DNA from: Pseudomonas sp. TTU2014-080ASC
GTDB taxonomy: Bacteria; Pseudomonadota; Gammaproteobacteria; Pseudomonadales; Pseudomonadaceae
Length of the DNA stretch: 64,000 nucleotides
Direction of reading: 5' to 3'
Assembly: GCF_001446935.1 (NCBI RefSeq)
Contig: NZ_LKKK01000014.1
Span: 124,001-188,000, forward strand
The first letter of the stretch is position 1. Every line of letters begins with the position of its first letter. Under the pieces are notes generated by a model. That model had not been told where the DNA came from. It saw nothing but the letters and a program-made list of their open reading frames with translations, and did not search any database. This document shows, piece by piece, positions 24,157-32,678 of this stretch. A program made the translations under genes and the position numbers.

Positions 24157-24190
24157 AAAAAGCGGACACCTCGGGGAGGGATGTCCGCTT
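24154..24190 (-). terminator. Intrinsic terminator of ahpF
   Basis: Minus strand: 9-bp stem AAGCGGACA / TGTCCGCTT followed by seven T (complement of 24154-24160). It overlaps the 3' end of the ATPase gene. A second small hairpin, AGGGGT...ACCCCT, lies between it and the ahpF stop. Confidence 0.88.
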
Positions 24191-24235
24191 GTAAAGGGGT
24201 TATTCACCCCTCAATCGTCATCAGGCAAATGACAT

Positions 24236-25792
24236 TCAGTTGTGACGGATCAGGTGATCAAATGCACTCAACGAGGCTTTGGCACCCTCTCCGATCGCAA
24301 TTACGATCTGCTTGTACGGCACAGTAGTGCAGTCACCAGCAGCAAATACACCCGGCACGTTGGTCTGGCCTTTGGCATCCGTCTCGATCTCACCGAAACG
24401 GCTCAGCTCAATGGTGCCCTTCAGCCAGTCGGTGTTAGGCAGCAGGCCGATTTGCACAAAGATGCCTTCCAGCTCAACAGTGTGCAGCGCCTCAGTGGTG
24501 CGATCTTTATAGGTCAGACCGGTTACTTTCTGGCCGTCACCAACCACTTCAGTGGTCTGAGCGCTCTTGATCACAGTCACGTTCGGCAGGCTGTACAGCT
24601 TTTTCTGCAGTACATCGTCTGCGCGCAGGGTGTCTGCGAACTCCAGCAGCGTCACGTGTGCCACGATACCTGCCAAGTCAATCGCCGCTTCAACACCGGA
24701 GTTACCGCCACCAATTACTGCCACTCGCTTGCCTTTGAACAGCGGACCGTCACAGTGCGGGCAGAAGCAAACGCCCTTGGCTTTGTACTCCTGCTCACCC
24801 GGCACGTTCATTTCGCGCCAGCGGGCACCAGTCGACAGGATCACGGTTTTAGCTTTCAGGCTACCACCGCTCTCGAATTTCACTTCGTGCAGGCCACCTT
24901 CTTCAGCGGCTGGGATCAGCGCGGATGCACGCTGCAGGTTCATGATGTCCACTTCGTACTGACGCACATGCTCTTCAAGGGCGCGAGCCAGTTTCGGGCC
25001 TTCAGTCTCTTGTACAGAGATGAAGTTCTCAATGGACATGGTGTCCAGCACCTGACCGCCAAAGCGCTCAGCCGCTACACCGGTACGAATACCTTTACGG
25101 GCAGCGTATACAGCTGCTGCAGCGCCTGCTGGGCCACCGCCGACAACCAGTACATCGAATGCTTCTTTAGCATTCATTTTCTCGGCGTCACGCTTGGCAG
25201 CGCCGGTATCGATCTTGGCAAGAATCTCGGCGGCTTCCATACGGCCCTGGCCGAATACTTCGCCGTTCAGATAAATGCTCGGCACCGCCATGATCTGGCG
25301 ACGCTCTACTTCTTCCTGGAACAGTGCACCGTCAATCGCTACGTGGCGGATATTAGGGTTCAGCACAGCCATCAGGTTCAGCGCCTGAACAACGTCCGGG
25401 CAGTTCTGGCAGGACAGCGAGTAATAGGTTTCGAAATTGAACTCGCCTTCAATGCCTTTGATTTGCTCGATGATTTCAGGCTCGAGCTTCGATGGGTGGC
25501 CGCCGACTTGCAGCAGTGCCAACACCAGCGAGGTGAATTCGTGGCCCATTGGGATGCCGGCGAAAGTCAGCGCGATTTCAGCACCCGGGCGATTCAGCGA
25601 AAAGGACGGGATGCGTGCATCAGTACCGTCTTCGCGCAATGTGATCTTGTCAGTCAGGCTGACGATGTCGTGGAGCAGACCACTCAGTTCGCGGGATTTT
25701 TCGCTGTCATCGAGGGTCGCGACAATCTCAAACGGCAGAGTGACCTTCTCGAGGTAGGCCTTCAATTGGGTTTTAAGCGTTGCGTCCAACAT
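24236..25792 (-). CDS. ahpF: Alkyl hydroperoxide reductase subunit F
   Basis: 518-residue flavoprotein that reduces AhpC with NADH. The N-terminal thioredoxin-like domains contain SCQNCPDV; the FAD domain begins VVGGGPAGAAAAVYAARKG; the redox-active CPHC is in GVCFCPHCDGPLF; the NADH site is AVIGGGNSGVEAAIDLAG; the C-terminus has GVFAAGDCTTVPYKQI. It follows ahpC with a terminator-like hairpin between, so its expression may be lower than that of ahpC. Confidence 0.98.
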   Translation of the reverse strand: MLDATLKTQLKAYLEKVTLPFEIVATLDDSEKSRELSGLLHDIVSLTDKITLREDGTDARIPSFSLNRPGAEIALTFAGIPMGHEFTSLVLALLQVGGHPSKLEPEIIEQIKGIEGEFNFETYYSLSCQNCPDVVQALNLMAVLNPNIRHVAIDGALFQEEVERRQIMAVPSIYLNGEVFGQGRMEAAEILAKIDTGAAKRDAEKMNAKEAFDVLVVGGGPAGAAAAVYAARKGIRTGVAAERFGGQVLDTMSIENFISVQETEGPKLARALEEHVRQYEVDIMNLQRASALIPAAEEGGLHEVKFESGGSLKAKTVILSTGARWREMNVPGEQEYKAKGVCFCPHCDGPLFKGKRVAVIGGGNSGVEAAIDLAGIVAHVTLLEFADTLRADDVLQKKLYSLPNVTVIKSAQTTEVVGDGQKVTGLTYKDRTTEALHTVELEGIFVQIGLLPNTDWLKGTIELSRFGEIETDAKGQTNVPGVFAAGDCTTVPYKQIVIAIGEGAKASLSAFDHLIRHN

Positions 25793-25826
25793 GATTCAGG
25801 TATCCCTTTATACAAATTTCAGGAAC

Positions 25827-25857
25827 AAAAACGCCCGGACGGATTGCGCCCGGGCGT
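25827..25857 (-). terminator. Hairpin terminator/attenuator between ahpC and ahpF
   Basis: Minus strand: 8-bp stem ACGCCCGG / CCGGGCGT followed by five T. It could end most ahpC transcripts and let a fraction continue into ahpF. Confidence 0.75.
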
Positions 25858-25955
25858 CGGGCACTTGCGGGACTGGGTTACAGCCCTTGAAGCGCGAGTG
25901 AATCTAAGCTGCAGTGGTGAGAGTGCCGCAACTGCGGCAGCTCTCGAACCGGCAT

Positions 25956-26519
25956 TTAGATCTTGCCAACCAGGTCCAGGGACGGAGCCAGGGTCTTCTC
26001 GCCTTCTTTCCACTTAGCCGGGCAAACTTCGCCTGGGTGAGCAGCGGTGTACTGAGCAGCTTTCAGCTTGCGCAGAGTCTCGCCAACGTCACGAGCGATT
26101 TCGTTGGAGTGGATTTCCAGAGTCTTGATAACGCCTTCCGGGTTGATGATGAAGGTGCCGCGCAGAGCCAGACCTTCTTCAGCGATGTGAACGCCGAAAG
26201 CGTTGGTCAGCTGGTGAGTCGGGTCACCGATCAGCGGGAACTGAGCCTTGCCAACAGCCGGGGAAGTCTCGTGCCACACTTTGTGAGAGAAGTGGGTGTC
26301 AGTAGTCACGATGTAAACTTCTGCACCGGCCTTCTGGAACTCAGCGTAGTTGTTGGCAGCGTCTTCGATTTCAGTCGGGCAGTTGAAGGTGAAAGCAGCT
26401 GGCATGAAGATCAGAACCGACCACTTGCCCTGCAGCGACTGCTCGGTTACTTCGATGAACTTACCGTTGTGGAAAGCGTTAACTTTGAACGGTTGTACTT
26501 GAGTATTGATCAGGGACAT
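25956..26519 (-). CDS. ahpC: Alkyl hydroperoxide reductase subunit C (peroxiredoxin)
   Basis: 187 residues, a typical 2-Cys peroxiredoxin: peroxidatic C47 in FTFNCPTE and resolving C166 in GEVCPAKW. It detoxifies H2O2 and organic peroxides in the cytoplasm and is recycled by AhpF. The ATG at 26519 with AAGGA upstream gives the family start MSLINTQVQPF; an earlier start would add 14 residues. An OxyR-like site lies 69-105 bp upstream. Confidence 0.98.
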   Translation of the reverse strand: MSLINTQVQPFKVNAFHNGKFIEVTEQSLQGKWSVLIFMPAAFTFNCPTEIEDAANNYAEFQKAGAEVYIVTTDTHFSHKVWHETSPAVGKAQFPLIGDPTHQLTNAFGVHIAEEGLALRGTFIINPEGVIKTLEIHSNEIARDVGETLRKLKAAQYTAAHPGEVCPAKWKEGEKTLAPSLDLVGKI

Positions 26520-26587
26520 CTCTGGTTCCTTCTTGAGGGTTGGAAAACTTACGGGACCCATATTAACGCCAAAAAATAAAAAAGCTT

Positions 26588-26624
26588 ATTGATTAGCGCC
26601 ATCACATTGATTGACTAGCTCAAT
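26588..26624. promoter_or_regulatory. Candidate OxyR binding site of ahpC
   Basis: Two 15-bp units, ATTGATTAGCGCCAT and ATTGACTAGCTCAAT, are separated by exactly 7 bp, the layout of the OxyR tetramer footprint (ATAG-N7-CTAT twice). Together they match 13 of 20 specified positions. The units agree with each other at 11 of 15 positions. Confidence 0.6.
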
Positions 26625-26634
26625 CGCTAGCCAT

Positions 26635-27600
26635 TCAATCGTCTGTAGGGGCGATCCGCAGCGCAAGTTTGCCATTAACTTGGTTACTGGCAAGCGCTGC
26701 AAAGGCCAACTCGGCATCCTTGAGCTGATACAGGCGCTCAAGCTTAGGCTCGATTAGTTTCTGTTCAAAGAGCGGCCACACAAATTGCCGCAGTTCGCGA
26801 ATCAGTTCTGCTTTGAATTCATCATCGCGGTTGCGCAAGGTAGAACCGATCAACTCAATGCGTTTGCCAAGCACCAACGCCAGATCCAGCTCAGCCTTGC
26901 GCCCGCCCATCAAACCGATATTCACCCATCGTCCATCACGGGCCAGCAGCTCCAGATTAAGCGCTGCATAGCTGCCACCAACCGGGTCGAGAATCACATC
27001 AAACGGGGCAAAATCACGCAAGCCGGATATATGTTCACCATCTCGCAGCACGCCGCCTTGGGCCCCGAGTGACTGACAGTAGGCCAATCGCTCAGCAGAA
27101 CCGACGCTCACCCAACAGGGGCTGGCGAACGCTTTACACAACTGAATAGCAGCAGAGCCCACACCGCTGGCTCCTGCGTGCAATAACACTTTCTCGCCTG
27201 GTTTCAGGCGTGCCAGCTGGAACAGGTTAAGCCACGCTGTGGCATAGACCTCAGGCAAGGCTGCAGCCTCTTCGAGGCTGACGCCGTCGGGCACCGGCAA
27301 AACGTGGCGTGAGTCCACCACCACTTCTTCAGCTATACCACCGCCAGGCAGCAGCGCACATACGCGATCACCAATCTGCCAGGAGCTACCGGCGCCAACC
27401 TCACTGATCACTCCGGAGCACTCAAGCCCAAGCGCCTCGCTAGCGCCGGGCGGCGGTGGGTATAGACCCGAGCGCTGCAACAAGTCAGCACGATTCAGGC
27501 CCGCCGCTATGACACGGATACGGACTTGCCCAACATCACAGGCGGGTGTTGGGTAATCAGCCCACACAACACGCCCTTCAACGCCTTGCAATGCCTTCAC
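26635..27600 (-). CDS. NAD(P)H quinone oxidoreductase, MDR (PIG3/QOR) family
   Basis: 321 residues. The medium-chain fold is visible: ALGLECSGVISEVG near the N-terminus, the NADP-binding loop HAGASGVGSAAIQLCKAF and SVGSAERLAYCQSLGA; zinc ligands are absent, as in quinone reductases. Start GTG at 27600 is chosen for GGAGG four bases upstream; a 5' extension to 27708 would add 36 residues that overlap the promoter region. It is divergent from prc across 129 bp. Confidence 0.9.
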   Translation of the reverse strand: MKALQGVEGRVVWADYPTPACDVGQVRIRVIAAGLNRADLLQRSGLYPPPPGASEALGLECSGVISEVGAGSSWQIGDRVCALLPGGGIAEEVVVDSRHVLPVPDGVSLEEAAALPEVYATAWLNLFQLARLKPGEKVLLHAGASGVGSAAIQLCKAFASPCWVSVGSAERLAYCQSLGAQGGVLRDGEHISGLRDFAPFDVILDPVGGSYAALNLELLARDGRWVNIGLMGGRKAELDLALVLGKRIELIGSTLRNRDDEFKAELIRELRQFVWPLFEQKLIEPKLERLYQLKDAELAFAALASNQVNGKLALRIAPTDD

Positions 27601-27627
27601 ACAGCCTCCATAGTTCAAATCTAACGG

Positions 27628-27648
27628 GCCCGGCTTACCATGCCGGGC
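27628..27648. other. GC-rich hairpin in the qor-prc divergent region
   Basis: 7-bp stem GCCCGGC / GCCGGGC with a 7-nt loop. There is no T tract. It may fold in the 5' leader of the quinone oxidoreductase mRNA. Confidence 0.35.
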
Positions 27649-27729
27649 GTTTGCATTGCGCCAGATGGAACCCGGCGCCCTTAAAGATGGCCTAATATGC
27701 GTTATCAACTCCCAATACGTCGAATCAGC

Positions 27730-29811
27730 ATGAAGCGAACCATCCTCAGCGCCACCCTAGCTCTGTCGCTTGCCCTCAATATTCTCCCAGCGGCAGCTAA
27801 GGTTTCCGGGCCAACCACCTGGGATTACCTCCAGCCTGATCGTGATCAGGTTATCGCCAGTCTTAACGTTGTGGAGTTGCTTAAGCGTCATCACTACAAC
27901 AAGCCCCCCCTCAATGACGAGCGCTCAGAGAAGATCTATCAGGGCTACCTGAAGATGCTTGACCCTGCGCGGGTGTATTTCACTGCATCCGATATTGCTG
28001 AGTTTGATCAATGGAGAACTCGTTTCGATGACTTCCTCAGAAACGGCAACCTTGAGCCTGGCTTTGCCATCTACAAGCGCCACTTGGAGCGTTTGCAGAG
28101 CCGCCTTGAATATGCTCTGAGCATGCTCGACAAAGGCGTTGAGAACATCGACTTCACCGTTGATGAAGAACTGCTGATTGACCGGGAAAATGCGCCATGG
28201 GCGAAAGATGTCGCCGAACTTGACGATTTGTGGCGCAAGCGTGTTAAGGACGAAGTCCTGCGTCTTAAAATTGCCGGTAAAGAGCCGAAAGCGATTCAGG
28301 ACCTGCTCACCAAACGCTATAAAAATCAGCTGACCCGTCTCTCACAGACCCGCGGCGAAGACGTGTTCCAGGCTTATATCAACGCCTTTGCGATGTCCTA
28401 CGACCCGCATACCAGCTACTTGTCACCGGACAATGCTGAAAACTTTGACATCAACATGAGTCTGTCGCTTGAAGGCATCGGTGCGGTGCTACAGAGCGAT
28501 AACGAGCACGTGAAAGTCGTGCGTTTGGTGCCAGCTGGCCCTGCCGAAAAAACCAAGCAGATTTCTCCGGCTGACAAAATCATAGGCGTTGCCCAAGGCA
28601 ACAAAGAGATGGTTGATGTGATTGGCTGGCGCCTGGATGAGGTGGTGAAGCTGATTCGCGGCCCGAAAGGCTCTCAAGTGCGCCTTGAAGTGATTCCGGC
28701 CAGCAATGCGCCAAATGATCAGACCAGCAAGATCGTCACAATCACCCGTGAAGCAGTGAAGCTTGAAGAGCAGGCGGCGAAAAAGTCAGTCATCAACCTC
28801 TCCCACGAGAACCGCAATTACAAACTCGGCGTTGTTGAAATTCCCGCGTTCTACTTGGATTTCAAGGCCTACCGTGCTGGAGACCCTAATTACAAGAGCA
28901 CTACTCGCGACGTTAAGCGCCTGATCAGTGAGCTTGAGAAAGAAAAAGTCGACGGCATCGTCATCGACCTGCGTAACAACGGCGGCGGTTCACTGCAAGA
29001 GGCCACCGAGCTGACCGGACTGTTCATCGACCAAGGCCCGACAGTGCTGGTGCGCAACAGCGACGGCCGCGTCGACGTGCTTGCTGATGAACACAAAGGC
29101 GCGTTCTATAAAGGCCCGATGGCAGTTCTGGTAAACCGCTTGTCTGCGTCAGCATCCGAGATTTTTGCCGGCGCCATGCAGGACTACCACCGCGCCCTGA
29201 TTCTTGGTGGCCAAACCTTCGGTAAAGGCACAGTGCAAACCATTCAACCGCTCAATCATGGTGAGCTGAAACTGACTCTGGCCAAGTTCTACCGCGTCTC
29301 AGGTCAGAGCACGCAACATCAGGGTGTAATTCCGGACATTACCTACCCGGACATTATGGACAACAAGGACATTGGCGAGAGCGCACTGCCCGAAGCCTTG
29401 CCTTGGGACAGCATCAAGCCAGCCATTGAGCCTGAGCTTGATCCGATCAAACCGTTCCTAGCGCAGCTGAGCAAACTGCATGAGTCCCGCACCGCAAGTG
29501 ACCCGGACTTTACCTTCGCACGTGATCGTCTGTCCTTGTCCAAGAAGCTGATGGAAGAGAAAAGCGTCAGCCTCAACGAAGCGAAGCGCCGCGCTCAGCA
29601 AAGCAGCATTGAAGCTCAGCAACTGGCCATCGAGAACGCTCGCCGCAAAGCAAAAGGTGAAGACCTGCTAAGCAAAATCAAGGAAGAAGACGAGGAAGCA
29701 CTGCCGGTTGAAGAAGATAAGATCAAGCCGGAAGATGATGCTTATCTCACTGAATCCGGGCGCATTCTGATCGATTATCTGGGCCTTAACACACAGATAG
29801 CTAAACACTAA
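27730..29811 (+). CDS. prc: Periplasmic tail-specific protease Prc (Tsp, AlgO)
   Basis: 693 residues: signal peptide (MKRTILSATLALSLALN...AAAK), an N-terminal domain, a PDZ domain near residues 230-320 and the S41 peptidase domain with catalytic Ser in RLSASASEIFAG and Lys in TFGKGTVQT, then a C-terminal DUF3340-type region. It degrades periplasmic proteins by their C-termini; in P. aeruginosa the orthologue AlgO affects alginate regulation. The start at 27730 gives a standard signal peptide, but an ATG at 27697 is also possible and neither has a good ribosome-binding site. Confidence 0.95.
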   Translation: MKRTILSATLALSLALNILPAAAKVSGPTTWDYLQPDRDQVIASLNVVELLKRHHYNKPPLNDERSEKIYQGYLKMLDPARVYFTASDIAEFDQWRTRFDDFLRNGNLEPGFAIYKRHLERLQSRLEYALSMLDKGVENIDFTVDEELLIDRENAPWAKDVAELDDLWRKRVKDEVLRLKIAGKEPKAIQDLLTKRYKNQLTRLSQTRGEDVFQAYINAFAMSYDPHTSYLSPDNAENFDINMSLSLEGIGAVLQSDNEHVKVVRLVPAGPAEKTKQISPADKIIGVAQGNKEMVDVIGWRLDEVVKLIRGPKGSQVRLEVIPASNAPNDQTSKIVTITREAVKLEEQAAKKSVINLSHENRNYKLGVVEIPAFYLDFKAYRAGDPNYKSTTRDVKRLISELEKEKVDGIVIDLRNNGGGSLQEATELTGLFIDQGPTVLVRNSDGRVDVLADEHKGAFYKGPMAVLVNRLSASASEIFAGAMQDYHRALILGGQTFGKGTVQTIQPLNHGELKLTLAKFYRVSGQSTQHQGVIPDITYPDIMDNKDIGESALPEALPWDSIKPAIEPELDPIKPFLAQLSKLHESRTASDPDFTFARDRLSLSKKLMEEKSVSLNEAKRRAQQSSIEAQQLAIENARRKAKGEDLLSKIKEEDEEALPVEEDKIKPEDDAYLTESGRILIDYLGLNTQIAKH

Positions 29812-29840
29812 CCTGCAGCTATCAGCAGTAACCCAATCAA

Positions 29841-29869
29841 CGGGGCTGGCACAAACCAGCCCCGTTTTT
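29841..29869 (+). terminator. Intrinsic terminator of prc
   Basis: 9-bp stem CGGGGCTGG / CCAGCCCCG followed by five T. Confidence 0.95.
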
Positions 29870-29890
29870 CATGCACGATAGAAAATGATC

Positions 29891-30667
29891 TCAACGCGCG
29901 GGATTACGGCGCAATGAGCGCTCCTCTCTCAGCGTCTGCTCCTGCACGTCAGCCAGTACCTCTTGGACATAATCGATATGCCGGTTAGAAAGCGTGCGCG
30001 CATCCTCTGCCCGTCCATCGATGATCGCTTGGTACAACTCCCGATGCTGCGTAATCAGCATATCCCGGGTCTCATCGCGATGAGCGTACATCCCACCGAT
30101 ATTGGTTACGACGTTGCGCTTGAGCAAATCAAATAATCCGCGGATGGTGTGCAGTAACACCGCGTTGTGGCTCGCCTCAGCTATGGCTAGGTGAAAGCGC
30201 GCATCTGCCGCCCCCTCTTCTGCACGGCTGACTTTTCCCTGACGGTCATAACAATCCTGCAGTGCAGCAAAGGCATCACTCAACCGTTCGCGGTCCACCT
30301 CGGTAGCACGCAACGCTGCGTAATAGGCACACGAACCTTCGAGGGTATGGCGCAATTCGAGAAGATCACGCTGAGCTTCTGGATGGCTCTCAAGCAAATG
30401 CAGCAAGGGGTCGCTGAACGTCGAGCCCAGAGTGTCAGCCACATAGTTGCCACCGCCTTGCCGGCTGATTAGCAAGCCTTTGGCGACTAGTTTCTGAATA
30501 GCTTCACGCAAAGACGGCCGGGATACGCCGAACTGCTCAGCCAACACGCGCTCTGCGGGTAAACGCTCGCCACTTTTGAGGCTGCCTTCGAGAATCATTG
30601 ACTCGAGGTGCTGAACGATATCGTCGGATAACCGACGTGGCTGAACCTGGCCAAAGCCCATACTCAT
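29891..30667 (-). CDS. lldR: Lactate-responsive GntR/FadR-type regulator LldR
   Basis: 258 residues: winged helix (RLPAERVLAEQFGVSRPSLREAI) and an FCD ligand domain with its metal/carboxylate-binding residues (ADARFHLAIAEASHN, TQHRELYQAI). It represses the lactate operon until lactate binds. The start at 30667 has GGAG 4 bp upstream; an ATG two codons later (30661) also fits known LldR N-termini. The gene is divergent from lldP, with a perfect operator palindrome between. Confidence 0.96.
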   Translation of the reverse strand: MSMGFGQVQPRRLSDDIVQHLESMILEGSLKSGERLPAERVLAEQFGVSRPSLREAIQKLVAKGLLISRQGGGNYVADTLGSTFSDPLLHLLESHPEAQRDLLELRHTLEGSCAYYAALRATEVDRERLSDAFAALQDCYDRQGKVSRAEEGAADARFHLAIAEASHNAVLLHTIRGLFDLLKRNVVTNIGGMYAHRDETRDMLITQHRELYQAIIDGRAEDARTLSNRHIDYVQEVLADVQEQTLREERSLRRNPAR

Positions 30668-30830
30668 CTGACTCCATAACTGACGCAGCAATATGCGCTG
30701 TGAACTGTAACCAACCTGCGCTGTTGCGGCCATAAGCCCATGCAGCCTGAAGTGCAGGTTAGACAAAAGTCGTAGTGCGCCAAATTGACTCCTACAAAGC
30801 AGAGACACTATTCTGGTTTTGCAGTCTGTA

Positions 30831-30847
30831 AATTGGTATTACCAATT
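30831..30847. promoter_or_regulatory. LldR operator
   Basis: AATTGGTATTACCAATT: perfect 8-bp arms around a central T, matching the AATTGGT-N3-ACCAATT pattern of the PdhR/LldR family. It lies between lldR and lldP, 85 bp before the lldP start. Confidence 0.88.
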
Positions 30848-30931
30848 AGATCAGGATTTAATCCATGGTCCGTGCTGAAAACGGACAAATGGTAAAAATG
30901 ACAAACCAAAATAATCAGTGAGTCCGTGCCC

Positions 30932-32608
30932 ATGCAAACCTGGCAACAACTCTACGCGCCCCTCGGCAGCCTTGGCCTTTCAGCCACCGCTGCCTTGATC
31001 CCAATTGTATTTTTCTTTCTTGCCCTTGCCGTTTTTCGCCTCAAAGGTCACGTCGCAGGTACGATCACCCTTGCGCTGTCCTTGCTAGTCGCCATTTTCG
31101 CCTTTGAGATGCCCGCCAATATGGCATTCGCTGCAGCGGGATATGGTTTCGCTTACGGGCTGTGGCCAATTGCCTGGATCATTGTCTCGGCGGTATTTCT
31201 TTACAAACTGACGGTGAAAAGCGGTCAGTTCGAAGTCATCCGCAGTTCAGTACTGTCGATTACCGACGACCAGCGTTTGCAGGTGCTGCTGATAGGTTTC
31301 TCCTTCGGTGCGTTCCTGGAAGGTGCCGCCGGTTTCGGGGCTCCTGTAGCAATCACCGCCGCCCTCTTAGTGGGGCTGGGCTTTAATCCGCTGTATGCCG
31401 CGGGCCTGTGCCTGATCGCCAACACGGCTCCGGTAGCGTTTGGTGCCTTGGGGATTCCAATCATTGTGGCGGGCCAGGTAACAGGGATTGATGCGTTCGA
31501 CATCGGAGCAATGACCGGTCGCCAGTTGCCAATTCTGTCTGTAATTGTGCCATTCTGGCTGGTAGCGATGATGGATGGATGGCGTGGCATTAAAGAGACC
31601 TGGCCGGCTGCGCTGGTTGCGGGCGTCAGCTTTGCCATCACCCAGTATTTCACCTCAAACTTCATTGGTCCTGAGCTGCCGGATATCACTTCGGCGTTGG
31701 TCAGCCTGGTGTGCCTGGCATGCTTCCTGAAAGTCTGGAGTCCACATCGCGAAGCGGACGCGGTCAACTCCGACGGCAGCATCGCAGGTGGCGGGTTCTC
31801 GGGCGCACGTACAACTACCCCGTCGCCTTACAGCTTTGCCCAGATTCTCAAAGCTTGGTCACCGTTCTTGATTCTCACCTTGCTGGTGACCATTTGGACG
31901 CTGAAGCCGTTCAAAGCTCTGTTTGCAGCTGGCGGCGCGATGTATTCAACCGTCTTCAACTTCGCGATTCCGTACTTGGATCAGCTGGTGGTCAAGGTGG
32001 CCCCTATCGTGGCAGAACCGACGACGATGGCTGCGGTGTTCAAACTTGACCCGATCTCTTCAACCGGCACGTCGATTTTCCTCTCGGCGCTGATCTCGAT
32101 GCTGGTGCTGAAAATTGATCTGCGTACAGGCCTGATCACCCTTAAAGACACCTTCATTGAACTGAAGTGGCCGATTCTGTCCATCGGCATGGTGCTGGCG
32201 TTCGCATTTGTCACCAACTACTCGGGCATGTCCAGCACGCTAGCGCTGGTCCTGGCTGGCACGGGCGCCCTGTTCCCGTTCTTCTCGCCATTCCTGGGCT
32301 GGTTAGGTGTATTCCTGACAGGCTCGGACACCTCCTCCAACGCTCTGTTCAGCTCGCTACAAGCTACTACAGCCCAACAAATTGGTGTTGACCAGACTTT
32401 GCTGGTTGCTGCCAACACCAGCGGTGGCGTGACCGGCAAGATGATCTCACCGCAGTCCATCGCCGTAGCGTGTGCGGCCACCGGGATGGTAGGCAAAGAG
32501 TCTGATCTGTTCCGTTTTACCCTGAAGCACAGCCTGATTTTTGCCACCTTTGTCGGTCTAATCACCATCGTGCAGGCCTATTGGCTAACCGGCATGCTGG
32601 TTAAGTAA
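30932..32608 (+). CDS. lldP: L-lactate/D-lactate permease LldP
   Basis: 558 residues with 12-14 predicted transmembrane helices; segments such as GAFLEGAAGFGAPVAITAALLVGLGF and LGVFLTGSDTSSNALFSSLQ are signatures of the LctP family (quoted parts: FLEGAAGFGAPVAITAALL). It imports lactate with protons. The ATG at 30932 matches known LldP starts (MQTWQQLY); a GTG two codons upstream is less likely. It is first in the lldP-lldD-D-lactate dehydrogenase operon. Confidence 0.97.
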   Translation: MQTWQQLYAPLGSLGLSATAALIPIVFFFLALAVFRLKGHVAGTITLALSLLVAIFAFEMPANMAFAAAGYGFAYGLWPIAWIIVSAVFLYKLTVKSGQFEVIRSSVLSITDDQRLQVLLIGFSFGAFLEGAAGFGAPVAITAALLVGLGFNPLYAAGLCLIANTAPVAFGALGIPIIVAGQVTGIDAFDIGAMTGRQLPILSVIVPFWLVAMMDGWRGIKETWPAALVAGVSFAITQYFTSNFIGPELPDITSALVSLVCLACFLKVWSPHREADAVNSDGSIAGGGFSGARTTTPSPYSFAQILKAWSPFLILTLLVTIWTLKPFKALFAAGGAMYSTVFNFAIPYLDQLVVKVAPIVAEPTTMAAVFKLDPISSTGTSIFLSALISMLVLKIDLRTGLITLKDTFIELKWPILSIGMVLAFAFVTNYSGMSSTLALVLAGTGALFPFFSPFLGWLGVFLTGSDTSSNALFSSLQATTAQQIGVDQTLLVAANTSGGVTGKMISPQSIAVACAATGMVGKESDLFRFTLKHSLIFATFVGLITIVQAYWLTGMLVK

Positions 32609-32615
32609 GCCTCCC

Positions 32616-32642
32616 GGCGCACCTACACAGGCGCGCCTTTTT
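32616..32642 (+). terminator. Hairpin with T run between lldP and lldD
   Basis: GGCGC...GCGCC stem extended by CCT/AGG after one mismatch, followed by five T. In an operon it would act as a partial terminator that lowers lldD relative to lldP. Confidence 0.65.
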
Positions 32643-32678
32643 ACGTATTGTTCGACTCATTTTACGGATGAGAAAACC

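Noticed and set aside
24242..26017. 591-codon open frame on the + strand opposite ahpF
   Set aside because: It is an antisense shadow of ahpF with low-complexity composition, no ribosome-binding site and no recognisable domain.
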